Positions 25,259 to 37,265 of a stretch of DNA of 64,000 bases are shown here, one piece after another. The translations under genes were made by a program, and so were the position numbers. Position 1 is the stretch's first letter. Each line of letters begins with the position of its first letter. Source of the DNA: Amphiura filiformis (lineage: Eukaryota > Echinodermata > Ophiuroidea > Amphilepidida > Amphiuridae); assembly GCF_039555335.1 (NCBI RefSeq), contig NC_092642.1, forward strand, positions 14,146,243-14,210,242. Direction: 5' to 3'. The notes beneath the pieces were generated by a model that searched no databases, was not told the DNA's origin, and saw only the letters and a list, made by a program, of their open reading frames with translations.

Positions 25259-25724
25259 AACGTTTTGTTTACGTGCATCACCTCTTCCACAGCCAGTCTC
25301 TTACACAACACTACCAACGCTTGATTGCACATTGAGTATCCTTGGCAAAAGTACCTCTCTTGTCCATAAATTGACCATCGAAAGTTCATTGTATAGTTAT
25401 TATGGTGCCTGTTACACATTGGAACTTCGCACTGGACATGATGCTGAAGAGGTACTTTTATATCGGGTTTTATGGGAATTACTCAGTATGAAGGTCTATA
25501 GCCCGGACGATATTATGGTGTTCCAACTTGGGGAATCGATCGAGGGACCCTATTTCTATTTGACAACTATGCCTCTCAGTCAAATTCTCTCTCAAATATT
25601 TTTTTTGCAAAGTGTGCCATGCTCAAGATCCCAATTTGTAAAACTTAAAGTTACCTTAAAAGGGTATGTTCTCATCAGCACAATGGCCTATATGTGGCAC
25701 TGCAATACATCTATTTATGCGTAA
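25259..25724 (+). CDS. Unidentified plus-strand open region, possible exon
   Basis: A good acceptor (TTTAAATTTTTTTACAG, ending 25258) opens a frame that stays open to 25724. A possible donor, GAAGAG|GTACTT, lies near 25450. The first 65 residues (with ILGKSTSLVHKLTIESS and YYGACYTLELRTGHDAEE) look like beta-strand-rich globular protein. The last part, after about 25655, runs into a repeat, so if this is a real exon it ends earlier. I recognise no family, and it may be a decayed or chance frame. Confidence 0.25.
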
Positions 25725-25834
25725 AAATTAAATGTCCAAATCAACTGAAAATTTTTAAATAAGCTTTTTTGTGATATCTATTGAATCATACCCTAAAAAG
25801 TAGGATGCTAAAATCATTAAATACTCCTTTTACG
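25655..25834. repeat. Diverged inverted copy of the 21776 MITE
   Basis: Read on the minus strand, it gives AAAGGAGTATTTAATGATTT and then AGCATCCTACTTTTTAGG, paralleling the start of the copies at 21776 and 54283. Confidence 0.65.
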
Positions 25835-25850
25835 GTTGTGTGGGTGCTCC

Positions 25851-25855
<5 letters not shown>

Positions 25856-25882
<27 letters not shown>
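25856..25882 (+). repeat. (CT)n microsatellite
   Basis: Thirteen perfect CT units followed by a C/T-rich tail. Confidence 0.95.
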
Positions 25883-26289
25883 ACCCCATCTCCCGCCCCA
25901 TCTACTCTCATCTCTTGGATTAAAAAATGATACATGACACCATGATTGTTTGTTCTGCTTGTATTATTTCACATATCAATTTGGTGAATTCACAATAACA
26001 AAAACTAGAAAACTATATTAGTACTTGAATGGTTAGTATTTACAACAGACTACAATAATTGTGATTTTATGTGTGTGATGTGTATTAACCTAATAAAATT
26101 TATACATTTGCACTTTTGTTATACAGGGTAGCTCCTTCAGTGACAAAGCACTGCTATACTAGGGACCTTGTTAAAGAGTGTAACTTAATATAAACAAAAG
26201 TAAAATTGGGTAATGGTGACTCCAACGGACGAGGACACAAAACACATCAAGGATCAATAAATGATACAAGAGGATACCTTGAATATGAA

Positions 26290-26875
26290 CAACAGAAAAG
26301 AAAACGAGTAAGGTACGCCAACTTGATGTGGGGAAACATGTAAAATACAGACTAGACAATATGGGGGGCAAAACCAGCAAATGTAGGCATAGGAAGTAGG
26401 CAAAGTTCAATGGCCAAAAATTGCCAATTTCAGAGCCCACAGAAGTGTCAGCAAAACAGTACAAAATAACCTGGAGCAGACAAACAAAACCAAACAGACA
26501 AAAAACAACCGAAAAAAACCCTGTTTTTTGTCTGTTTGGTTTTGTTTGTCTGCTCCAGGTTATTTTGTACTGTTTTGCTGACACTTCTGTGGGCTCTGAA
26601 ATTGGCAATTTAACTTTGCCTGTTTTGGTACCTACATTGGTTGTTTGGTTTACCGAGTGTGCACAGTGATTTACATCATTGATCCTTGTTGTTTTTGCAG
26701 GTTTAGCACTTTTGTGAGCCTTGGAACTGGTAATTTTGGCTATCGAACTTTGCCTACTTCCTATGCCTACATTTGCTGGTTTTGCCCCCCCCCCCCTGCA
26801 TATTGTCTAGTCTGTATTTTACATGTTTCCCCACATCAAGTTGGCGTACCTTGCTCGTTTTCTAAACAAAAGTAC
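26290..26875. repeat. Large foldback element
   Basis: The centre near 26515 is flanked by perfect 70-80 bp arms (for example CAGCAAAACAGTACAAAATA and its inverse). The inversion continues outward to 26305/26870, with 'acatgtaaaatacagactag' on the left and its inverse on the right. The right arm carries about 95 bp extra (roughly 26615-26715), probably a later insertion. Open frames on both strands here are palindrome artefacts. Confidence 0.88.
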
Positions 26876-27144
26876 TTTAAAAATGGAATAACATTTACAG
26901 TACATAACGAAATTGGTTAATATACAATTACAAATATGATTACATAATGAAATCGCTGAATTTTGCGATGCATCACTCTTCGCTTTTGCGTTTATACTAA
27001 TCACGGCAATAGCAGTTGCAGATGACAATTAAAATATTCTAAATGCCACAAAATACATTTTTAGAACATCCATTGCTGTCAATAACTGTTGCTTTGAATT
27101 AATTCATCTCCGAAAGGTAATGATCGAGAAAGGTAAGTTAATTA

Positions 27145-28434
27145 ATGAATGTGAGAACCATCCGAGAGAACAGATGTAGAGAAGAGCTAGTGTCATACTT
27201 GATAGAATACAACATCAACATCCTGGGGATCCTGGAGCACCGCATAGTGCATAAAGAACCAGTCAAATTTGAAGACATCCTGGGACAGACTCTTATCACA
27301 ACATCAGCTACCAGGAATAGAGCAGGTGCAGCTACAGGGGGAGTAGGAATAGTGCTAAGCGCAAATGCAAAGGCTTCACTGGCTGGTGTGGTACCACATA
27401 CAGAAAGAATATTGGTTGCCAACTTTCAAGGAAAACCTGCAACTACTGTTATCGTTACTTAATGTCCCACCAATGTGGTAGACGAAGACAAAGTAGAAGA
27501 TCACTATGACAACTTGAGGAGAACTACAGATTTCATCCCTGCGCACAATGTCTTGATGGTTATTGGAGATTTCAATGGCAGAATTGGACCAGAGGATGCA
27601 AAGTTCACCTACCACGACATAACTAATAGGAATGGGAAGTTCTTGGTTGATCTGGCAATTGAAAAGAACATGATTTGTGCTAACACTTATTTTAGGAAGA
27701 GAAAAGGAAAGCTATGGACTTTCTGCAGCCCAGCAGGAAACAAGTACCAACTGGATTATATCCTTCTTCGCAAAAAGTGGAGAAACAGCCTACTAAATGC
27801 AGAAGCATATAATACCTTCGCAAGTGTAGGATCAGATCATAGAATTGTGACATCAAGGATCAGACTCAGCCTGAGAAAGACCAAGACCCTGCCTAGAGGG
27901 AAGAACCATGACTGGAAAACACTCTGCTCAGACTCCAAGCTTCAGGAGTTATATACTGTTGAAGTACACAACAGATTTCAACCCTTGGAGGAAATGGAGG
28001 AAACGGCCACTGAGAGGTATGAAAGATTCATAAAAGCCAACAGGGAAGCAGCAGAAAAGGTTATTCCAGTCAAAAAGAAGAATAGGAAGGTACGGCTTTC
28101 AAGCGATATCAGAGTGGTGAGAGCAAGAGATGACATCAGAGAAACCTATGATGCGTACCAGTTGGATGCAACTGAGAGAAACAGACACAGATATAAGGAA
28201 ACCAAGGCGAACTTAGAGGAAGCATATAATACTGCTACGGAAGAAGATCTTAGTAAAAGGCTAAGAGCGGTTGAGGAAGCGCATGACAACTGCAAGCATG
28301 GACAAAGCTGGAAGCTAATTAATGAAATAACTGGAAGGAAAGCATCAGTGAAAGGTCAGCTGAAGGGAGACACACAGAATGAAAGGATTAACAACTGGTT
28401 CACCCACTTCAACGATCTCCTAGGTACAGTGTAG
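27145..28434 (+). pseudogene. LINE endonuclease and inter-domain region
   Basis: The frame begins at MNVRTIRENRCREELVSYL, close to the usual endonuclease start but without the first catalytic strand. It continues through the EEP-family motifs IGDFNGRIG, TFCSPAGNKYQLDYIL and GSDHRIV (catalytic DxN and SDH). An in-frame TAA at 27460-27462 breaks it, and the frame resumes at once. It stops again at 28432-28434, where the next segment continues in another frame. Confidence 0.85.
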
Positions 28435-28498
28435 CCCTCCAGAAATATATGAAGAAGATGAGGATATTGTACTGCTGGCCAAGGATCTAAACATCAAT

Positions 28499-29852
28499 GT
28501 GGCACCATTTAGTCAGGAGGAATATGCAAAGGCAAAGACTGCACTGGTAGAAGGGAAGAGGTGCGGAGAGGATGGTGTACCACCAGAGGTACTGAAAAGA
28601 TGCGATCTGGATGGCATAGTTCTGGAGTTTTGCAATAATGCACTGATTAAAGGAAGCAAGCCTGAGCAGTGGTCTATTCTCAACATAGTACCAATTCCTA
28701 AGTCAGGAGATCTTAGTCAAGCAGGGAACTATCGAGGGATTAGCTTAAGCTCAGTTGTTGCCAAGATATTCAACAAAATGATACTCAACAGGATCAGGCC
28801 TGGTTTCAGGGTTGGCCGAACAACAGTAAGCCACATACTGGCCCTAAGGAGGATCATAGAAGGAGTGAAGGCTAAAAACCTGCCTGCAATAATAACCTTC
28901 ATAGACTTCAGGAAAGCATTTGATACATTCATAGAGGAAAGATGCTGCAAATTCTCAAGGCCTATGGAATCCCTAATCAACTTGTGGAAGGCATAGCAAG
29001 GATGTATGAAAATACCAAGGCAAAAGTAGTTTCACCAGATGGAGAAACTGAACCGTTTGATATTCTTGCTGGTGTACTGCAAGGAGACACCCTAGCCCCA
29101 TACCTCTTTGTGGTGGTATTGGACTATGCATTAAGGGAGGCAGTTGAAGGCAAAGAAGAGCAGCTTTGATTCCAGCTGGAGAAGAGAAGAAGTAGACGGA
29201 TCGGACCTGAAGTGCTAACAGATTTAGACTTTGCAGACGACATAGCCCTATTGTCTGAGGAAATCCACCAAGGACAAGAGCTACTGCAAAGGGTTGAATC
29301 ATCTGTTGGAAAAGTAGGCCTCAAAATGAACGCTTCAAAAACTAAGTTCATGTCTTTCAACCACAATCAACAGATATCTATACAGGCAAACAATGGCACC
29401 AAACTAGAAGAGGTGAGCGACTTCAAGTATCTGGGTGCATGGATGGCTAGTACGGAAAAAGATGTAAAAACACGTGAAGCAGCTGCATGGAGAGCATGTA
29501 ACAGCCTCAACAAAATCTGGAGGTCAACTCTCCCAAAGAAATTCAAGAGCCGTTTATTTGCTGCTACCGTATGCTAACCTATGGATGTGAAGCATGGACT
29601 ATGTCCCCCAGACTATGTAAAGAACTTGATGGTTGCTACACAAGAATGCTTAGATCAGTATACAACATCAATTGGAAGCAGCACATCACAAACAAAGAGC
29701 TATATGGTGACCTACCAAAACATTCACAGAAGATCAGAGAGAGGAGGACACGTTTCGCTGGGCACGCAAAAAGAAGAAAAAATGAACCTGTAGCTAAGCT
29801 GATCCATTGGACACCAAAACATGGAAACAGAAAACCTGGTAGACCCCTCTAA
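28499..29852 (+). pseudogene. LINE reverse transcriptase, frameshifted
   Basis: RT blocks appear in order over three frames: EDGVPPEVLK, PIPKSGDLSQAGNYRGISL, FRVGRTTVSHI, TFIDFRKAFDT (block A aspartate), LAGVLQGDTLAPYLF, then DLDFADDIALLSEE (FADD catalytic box) and KTKFMSFN. The C-terminal part has YGCEAWTMSP and RTRFAGHAKRR, common in RTE-like elements. A short deletion lies before FRVGRTT. Frame changes occur near 28950 and 29570, so no active enzyme is made. Confidence 0.88.
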
Positions 29853-29989
29853 CATATACGTGGATGTATTGAAACAGGACACTGGACTGGATGTTATGGA
29901 TTTGGGAATGGCCATGCAGGACAGAAGGGTTTGGCGTGCTGTTGTAGTTCGAGGACACCACTCATCTTAAGCAAGTAAGTAAGCAAGTT

Positions 29990-31015
29990 AATCAGAAAAA
30001 TAATAGATCCAGTTGATAGGAAATGATTGGTTAAATGCATTCACATGTTATTATTATTAATAATAATTCAGCTGAGATTTCTTCAACTAGCAAAAGCGAC
30101 ATAATTTTTGCCTCAGCGATTTGTATCTAATTTTGGCTCCACATGTGGGTGAAAAATGAAAGTTGATCCAATTTTCTTGAAAACGGTCTCAAATTATTTG
30201 TTTTGCCATAAGAAATAGTTTGTGCTATGTAGCATGTTTTGTCACCTTGGTAACACAACAAAATAGGAAAATACCCACTTTTGCCCATAACTCCATAACC
30301 GTACATCATATATAGCTCAAAGTATACTTTTCCTGAATCATATGGCTAGAGGATGAAGATGGTGTAAGTGTAAATTACTTTGAACTTGACCCTGTGCAAA
30401 GTTCAATGGCCTTTTTCAACTAAATGGGGGTGTTATTGAAATGGCTCCATAGCCTAGATTAATCTATTCTATATATACTATTACTCTGCCAAATAAGCCA
30501 ACTTTAACATGATTTGCACGATAGTAGTGCATATGAACTGAAATCTCTTGAACTACTTAAGTGTTATTTCAGGAATAAAGATTCCATTTCCAACTGATTG
30601 TATTAGGTCTTGTAAATTTACAAGCTTGCTTTTGAATTAAAAGAACTTTCTTTAATGGCAAAAATAATATCCAATGCTTTAGAATCCAACTCCAAGTAGT
30701 CCAGCTGCAAAATTATTGTTTTATCAGGTTAGATACTTTTGCCAGTTGAAATTTATACTCCATCGCTGAGTGATTCCGATGCATCACTTTTCGCATCGCT
30801 CGTCGCTTTTGCATTTATACTACTCTTGGCTCTCTACTCTTAATTCATTCATCTTCAAAAGTTAATGACAGAGAAATTTAAATTAATTACCAAAGTAATA
30901 CATCCAGTTGGTAGGAAATGATTGGTTGATGCGTTCACACTAAGTGACATTCCTCGGGAGTTGAAATTTCCTCAATTCATAAAAGCAACATTGTTTTTAT
31001 CTCAGCAATTTGTAT
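29990..31015 (+). repeat. Direct duplication of about 130 bp, 890 bp apart
   Basis: The sequence at 29998-30125 (ATCCAGTTGATAGGAAATGA, GCGATTTGTAT) recurs at 30893-31015. The segment at 30770-30890 also matches 26950-27130, upstream of the LINE. The interval is otherwise AT-rich and non-coding. Confidence 0.65.
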
Positions 31016-31770
31016 CAATTGATTAGCTTGACACTCTGAAAACATAAGTTAACGCTATGAGCATGCATGAGCAATGCTTTACTTTAAAAAAATTGGATTG
31101 TTGGGGGGGGGGGCAATTTTATACTCCTCAGAATCTCATTATGTAGCACCCATAAATCAATTATCAACAAAGAAAAACACTGTGAAGGTATGCACCACAT
31201 TTGCTGAAGTATACCCCGACAAGCTGGCTGGTGTGCTCTATCTTGAGATACTTTATCGATCTCAAATTACAAGTTCACATTTACAATCTGACATATTTTC
31301 TTACTGTATTTTAGCTAGAGCGCCATGTATCGAAACCCGTGGAGCAAAATAGAAATAAAGACAGCCCATATGGCAGCAGTCTATGAATTTAGCAATGTCC
31401 AGCATTTTTTACAACTTTTCAAAGATGTCCATCATTTCGAGAAATTGATTATTCTTTGTTTCGATTCAAGTTCAGTACTGACGTGCAATGCCTTTTTGCG
31501 GATGCGCTGCAAGTGTTTCGACAAACCACCCTTGTACACATGCAAGTATGCTTTGTGTGATTAACTTTACGCACACAATTTTATACTGTGCCCAGCAAAA
31601 TATGCACCAACGTCACTACTCAACTTGAGGCAAACCAATGTATTGTGGAGTGTAGAGTGCAACAGAAATAAACATAATAGAAATTTTCATCTCATGAATG
31701 CACATCTAGTCTATTGAATTAACTTGCTCCACGTTTTAAACAGAATTGGCTCGTATCTGTGTAAGTCTCC

Positions 31771-33140
31771 TTATCAGAAAATTATTAGGTATACAAATCC
31801 AGAATATTACTCACAATCTTTAGCTTTCGCCATCTTGGATCTGAAAAGTGGCTTGGTTCACTGGTTTGCCGCAGAAACCGGCTGTAGCCTCATTCCCAGT
31901 GTGTGATGGTGCAAGCAGTGAGTCGATATAATTGTGACCAAGATTGTATATGAACCTATCGGAGGGAGGGGTACTCAGCAATCAGCAATTACAGACCATG
32001 TCGCAGCTGAAAACCATGTCATAGACTGGCATGGAGTTTCCATACTTGACAAGGAGGCAAACCAGTTCAAAAGAAAAGTCAGGGAGGCCATATGGATCAG
32101 GAGAAAGGGCTGACACCATGGTGACACCAGGACTAATTCATACACTATAGATCACATATCGTCGGTCGCATCACATACTGGTCTATCTTGAAAAACATGC
32201 ATTTCGAGAAAATCGCAATTGAAAATCTTCGTATGAATTTAACCTTTCTATAATTTAATTAGACTATGGATTTTCATGAAAGTGGTTTTAAATTAAAGCA
32301 TATACTTAACAGATTTATTTAAGTGGAATCTTTAATTATATTTACGTATGCAATATTACTTAAAACTACACTAAAGTTGTAGTTCTGTATGTGAAATAGT
32401 TAATTTCCGATATCGTATTTAAAGTGCGTTTCATACTGTTCTATCTTGTGGGCTATCTCGATTTCGCGAACAATCATGACAAAGACGTGATTGTAGACGT
32501 ATCACATACTGGTCTATCTCGAGATAGACCAGTATGTAATGCACTTTCAATACGATATAGGAAATTAACGATTTCACATACAGAACTACAACTTAAAGTG
32601 TAGTTTTAAGCAATATTACATACGTAAATATAATTAAAGATTCCACTTTAATAAATAAATCTGTTCAGTATATGCTTTAATTTAAAACCACTTTCATGAA
32701 AATCCATAGTCTAATTAAATTATAGAAAGGTAAACTTAATACGAATATTTTCAATTGCGATTTTCTAGAAATGCGTGTTTTTTTGAGATAGATCAGTATG
32801 TGAAAATATTATTTTGAAAATATCATAGATAGTTTAAATTTAACATTTGTAACTAATTATCTAGGAAAAATTGAGGTCTGTAATTTGTTGTATTGGAAGA
32901 GCTCCGTAAAAAAGAACTATTATACCAATTTTCTCAAAAAAGTCAAAAATTCAAGATAGACCAGTATGTGATGCGCCCGACGATATATGACTCACTGCTT
33001 GTACCATAACATGCTGGGAATGAGGCTACAGCTGGTTTCCGCAGGAAAAGCAGTGAACCAAGTCACTTTTGAGAAAGCCATCATCCAAGATGGCGAAACC
33101 TAAAGATTGTGAGTAATAACCAAATAACTTTCTGATAATC
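31771..33140. repeat. 1.37 kb palindromic element
   Basis: The exact centre is at 32520/32521, in GGTCTATCTCGAGATAGACC. The arms pair outward through TTTAATTAGACTATGG..., ATATCGTCG and TTCGCCATCTTGGAT to TTATCAG/CTGATAA. The left arm has about 215 bp extra (31930-32145) and the right arm about 190 bp extra (32785-32975). The terminal-type motif CATCACATACTGGTCTATCT occurs five times. No transposase frame. Confidence 0.88.
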
Positions 33141-35367
33141 AAACCAACCCTACAGATGAAACTGTTCAGCAAATCTCCTTGTGCTGTGATACTTCTATGA
33201 TATGATCACATCATGGCCCTGCTTAGTGGCATAGTCAGGTTTTCAGAACAGGGGGCACAAACTTGTGAATATACCAACCCAAACCATGATATCACCTATG
33301 AATAATAATGTGCCAAGCAAGTCAGTACACACAGCCATCTTGTACCAACAATCTGTGATGTATCAACAGTCCATGATTTCTAAAAGGCACCAGGCCCCCA
33401 CTGGCCCTGTTGTTGTGGTGAAGTTAGTGGCATTTTGCACTTGTCATCTCCATCAAGATGAACCTGATTCTTACAGGTAACCAACATGTCTCCATTAAGA
33501 TGGAGATCAATTGTGGTTGGATCATCCTTCCGCATAATGTGCCTGCAAATAATGGGTAAAAATACATAAAAATAGTGAAATTGAAATTGTGTCACAGTAT
33601 TTTTTGTTTGTCCAGTTGGCTGCTAGTTTTAATTGCTTTATCCCTGCTGGCATTAGCCATAAAATCTATTGCTAAAATGTATTCCTTCTGTGTGTATGTG
33701 TATGTGTGTTCAATTTGGTTAGGTTTCTATTTTTATCTCATATTTTCCTCCTGTGGTAATTTGAGGTAATTTGAGGTTAAATTTGGCCAAAAACTAGTAT
33801 GTCTCGATCTCAAAGCTTGCAAAGATTTTCAAATCCTATGCGAACTGCAGGTTTTTTTTCCTCTTCGCCCTCCAAACTCTGCAAAATCCAGTCAAAATAT
33901 GCTTGAGATGCTTGGATTTTCCAAACTTATATTCTTATATACATAATGAATCTTTTCATTAATTTAAAGTGTTAATAATACAATTTTAACAACAAATGCT
34001 TATAAATATGAACCGCAAAATAAAAGCATATTTTATTTGGTTTTATTAAAATAGTAAAGATTAAACCTTTTTACCAATTTCTCCTAATATAATGTGATGA
34101 AACTGGGCCTGACGAGCAATAGCAATATTTTTCACAAAATATGAAGTTCATTATAAGGTCAACAGAGGATACATCTGAGGCTGAGACAAATATAACTTTA
34201 GAGATTGGATGCACCCATTCAGTGCATAGAACCAGCTCCTCCTCGGTATCGGTATGTAAATACGACTAGATATGTCTATTGCCCTAAGCATTCAGTCCAG
34301 AGTCACCCATTCAGATAACTCAATTTGAAGTACATATTGTGAAAGATTAAGCTCAAGTCTTCCATAGGGGATGCATGTGGATTTCAAATGGAGTAGCCCA
34401 ATACTCTTGGTGCGCTGCCAACCTACTACCGGCCATATTGATAAATTGCAGAGGTAGACCTCGCTCTACACAGTTGAGATGTTAACAATTCATAATAGGT
34501 ATATATGTCTCATTCCTGAGGTGAAACATGTAAAGACTGTTGGAATTTTGTTAACCTTGGTCAAAAAATGATCATCATTTTGACAGCTTTTACAAGGTAT
34601 TTAGAAACTAATTATAAAGTAATCTTTATAGCTTCTTATATCTTAATATAACATCCATGAAGACATAATTAGACAAAACTTCCGATTTGTTCTTCCCCAT
34701 GCTTCCCAGACCGAGTTGATTGAAATAAGCATGTAGCGCCATGTGCTTCAGAAGTCACATTAACCCATTGATCTTATCAGCAGAAGCGCAATACTTTGCA
34801 TGTGAAAGGTCACACACCCCTTCAAAAAGGGTAGGAGATCATCCTGGTCTTATTATCAGCACAAACCCCTCCCTCCATCCAAGGTCCAGGATTGTGCCAC
34901 TAAACAATATGTGCATGTACAACCTATGTGCAATACTCAATCTGAAGTAAGCATGTATACTCAGCAAACACAAAATGTTTTACAGCAAAATTTAAATGTC
35001 AGGTTATATACCTAGTATATAAAGGGTATAAAACGTTTCTATAACATTCAAAAACATATTTGTGTACATGTATATTCTCAGTCATCCAGGTATGCATAAT
35101 ATCAAATTTAAAATTTAAAATCTGTTCAACCAGATTTACTATTTTTGAACTGACAGCAGTTTCACATTCTGTCCTGGATGCTTCCTCAGGCCGTCTGATT
35201 TAAAAAAATATATAATGTTTAAGTGTTGAAAAAAAAAATTTTGCATTTTGCCAAAATTTGTAAAAATAAAAAACTTAAAAATGTTTTCATGACCTTTATA
35301 TAACCAGACATTTATTTTAAGTGTTGTTAAAAGATTTCGACCAAAACGTATTTAGAACACATAACAT
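33141..35367. other. No gene supported
   Basis: Mostly AT-rich. A minus-strand stretch near 33474-33544 has an acceptor (CATTATTTGCAG) and donor-like signals, but its exit phase creates a stop with the known gene B exons. No motif is recognised. Confidence 0.4.
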
Positions 35368-36086
35368 TTACCCCAAGACAGAGAAACCAAATAAAACACA
35401 TCCAAAGTGTTATATTCCTTGCCACACTACTCAGCCATTGAACACGGTCGAGATTTATTTTGTATATTCATCAAAAAACATGCATACACAATTCACAATT
35501 TAATTAATATGAATAGCAAAGGATAAAGGCTTCAATTCAGCAAAAACAATCATTAAATTATTTGACATTTATGCAAAAGCAAAAAAGGCTGGATGCGAGA
35601 TACTCCACGATATCGGAAAGCGAGATACTTAAAGCAAAAGCTGAAAAGCTGGATGTGAAATACCCCTTATATCTGAAAGCGAGATACTTTAAGCAAAAGC
35701 TGAAAAGCTGGATGTGAAATACCCCCTATATCTGAAAGCGAGATACTTTAAGCAAAAGCTGAAAAGCTGGCTGTGAATTACTCCAAGATATCGAAAAGCA
35801 AGGTGCTTTAAGCAAAAGCTGAAAAGCTGGATGTGAGTTACACCATATAGCTGAAAGAGAGATACTTTGGAAGCAAATGAGAAAATTATAGCTGAAGCCT
35901 TTAGCATATTTTAATTATCATATTTAATATTTTATTGCTGTTGGTTGGAGCCCGCGAGAGATTCCCGAGCTTCCTTGCGGAAAAGTTCCTTAAGAAAATT
36001 TCAAATCAAAAGAATTATTACATTTTTTTTGACATTGTACATATAAAGCCATTATTTTATATAATTAATATCAAATTGCACTCCCA
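35368..36086 (-). repeat. Ngaro split repeat B2
   Basis: 719 bp, nearly identical to 36467-37186. Inside are about five tandem 58-60 bp subunits (35570-35880) with the words GCAAAAGCTGAAAAGCTGGA and CTGAAAGCGAGATACTTTAA. Confidence 0.93.
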
Positions 36087-36190
36087 CCAACAACCCCACT
36101 TCTAATCTGGAACACTTTGCAACTCATGCGAACCCTGCAAAGTAAGAAAGAGCAAAAAAAACAACCAGATTTTTTGGGGATGGTGGGTGG

Positions 36191-36469
36191 GTAAATAAAA
36201 ATATTTACGACCGTCTCCAATGATGGCTGATTGTGTTGTGATTAGGCTATGGCTCCCAACGCAACCGGATAAATAACCAAGCCTGCCCTGATTGGCCAAA
36301 CCCCGACAAGAACACAATGGATGCTTTATGCAAATGAAACATGTGATGACCCGCGGTCATTTAACATGTCCTTTCACGAACGCCCCTGGATGCAGGCATG
36401 GAAGCACCCATTTCTCTGCAGGGGCAAATTTTGATTCTTCATGATTGATCACATTCAGAATCTTTATTA
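36191..36469 (-). repeat. Ngaro split repeat A2
   Basis: 279 bp, equal in length to and nearly identical with 45244-45522. It lies between the two B copies. The 104 bp between it and B2 is not shared with A1. Confidence 0.92.
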
Positions 36470-37186
36470 CCCCAAGACAGAGAAACCAAATAAAACACAT
36501 CCAAAGTGTTATATTCCTTGCCACACTACTCAGCCATTGAACACGGTCGAGATTTATTTTGTATATAAAAAAAAAAACATGCATACACAATTCACAATTT
36601 AATTAATATGAATAGCAAAGGATAAAGGCTTCAATTCAGCAAAAACAATCATTAAATTATTTGACATTTATGCAAAAGCAAAAAAGGCTGGATGCGAGAT
36701 ACTCCACGATATCGGAAAGCGAGATACTTAAAGCAAAAGCTGAAAAGCTGGATGTGAAATACCCCTTATATCTGAAAGCGAGATACTTTAAGCAAAAGCT
36801 GAAAAGCTGGATGTGAAATACCCCCTATATCTGAAAGCGAGATACTTTAAGCAAAAGCTGAAAAGCTGGCTGTGAATTACTCCAAGATATCGAAAAGCAA
36901 GGTGCTTTAAGCAAAAGCTGAAAAGCTGGATGTGAGTTACACCATATAACTGAAAGAGAGATACTTTGGAAGCAAATGAGAAAATTATAGCTGAAGCCTT
37001 TAGCATATTTTAATTATCATATTTAATATTTTATTGCTGTTGGTTGGAGCCCGCGAGAGATTCCTGAGCTCCCTTGCGGAAAAGTTCCTTAAGAAAATTT
37101 CAAATCAAAAGAATTATTACATTTTTCTTTGACATTGTACATATAAAGCCATTATTTTATATAATTAATATCAAATTGCACTCCCA
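36467..37186 (-). repeat. Ngaro split repeat B1
   Basis: Matches 35368-36086 with very few differences, including the same tandem subunits. Confidence 0.93.
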
Positions 37187-37265
37187 ACGTGTTCCTGGCA
37201 TTAAAAATGACAGGAACACGCCACACCCCCCCCCCCTTTGTTTTTTGTTTGCTATGTATATATTC

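Larger units (their letters stand above)
27143..29984 (+). mobile_element. 5'-truncated non-LTR retrotransposon (RTE/CR1-like)
   Basis: The element carries an endonuclease region and a reverse transcriptase and ends in a short AAGTAAGTAAGC-type tandem tail. The flanks on both sides read AAGTTAAT (27135-27142 and 29985-29992), the target duplication. A related uninterrupted sequence at 30838-30925 behaves as a paralogous empty site and supports both ends. The copy is dead, with stops and frameshifts. Confidence 0.85.

Noticed and set aside
26171-26669. Overlapping open frames on both strands with the same protein text
   Set aside because: They arise from the perfect foldback at 26290-26875, which gives the same sequence on each strand; no gene features.
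33474-33595. Minus-strand exon-like stretch with acceptor CATTATTTGCAG and frame RKDDPTTIDLHLNGDM
   Set aside because: Its only phase 1 exit creates a stop codon with the next gene B exons, and no motif or paralogue supports it.
35689-37006. Two identical 72-codon frames
   Set aside because: Both are translations of the tandem subunits in the Ngaro B repeats.
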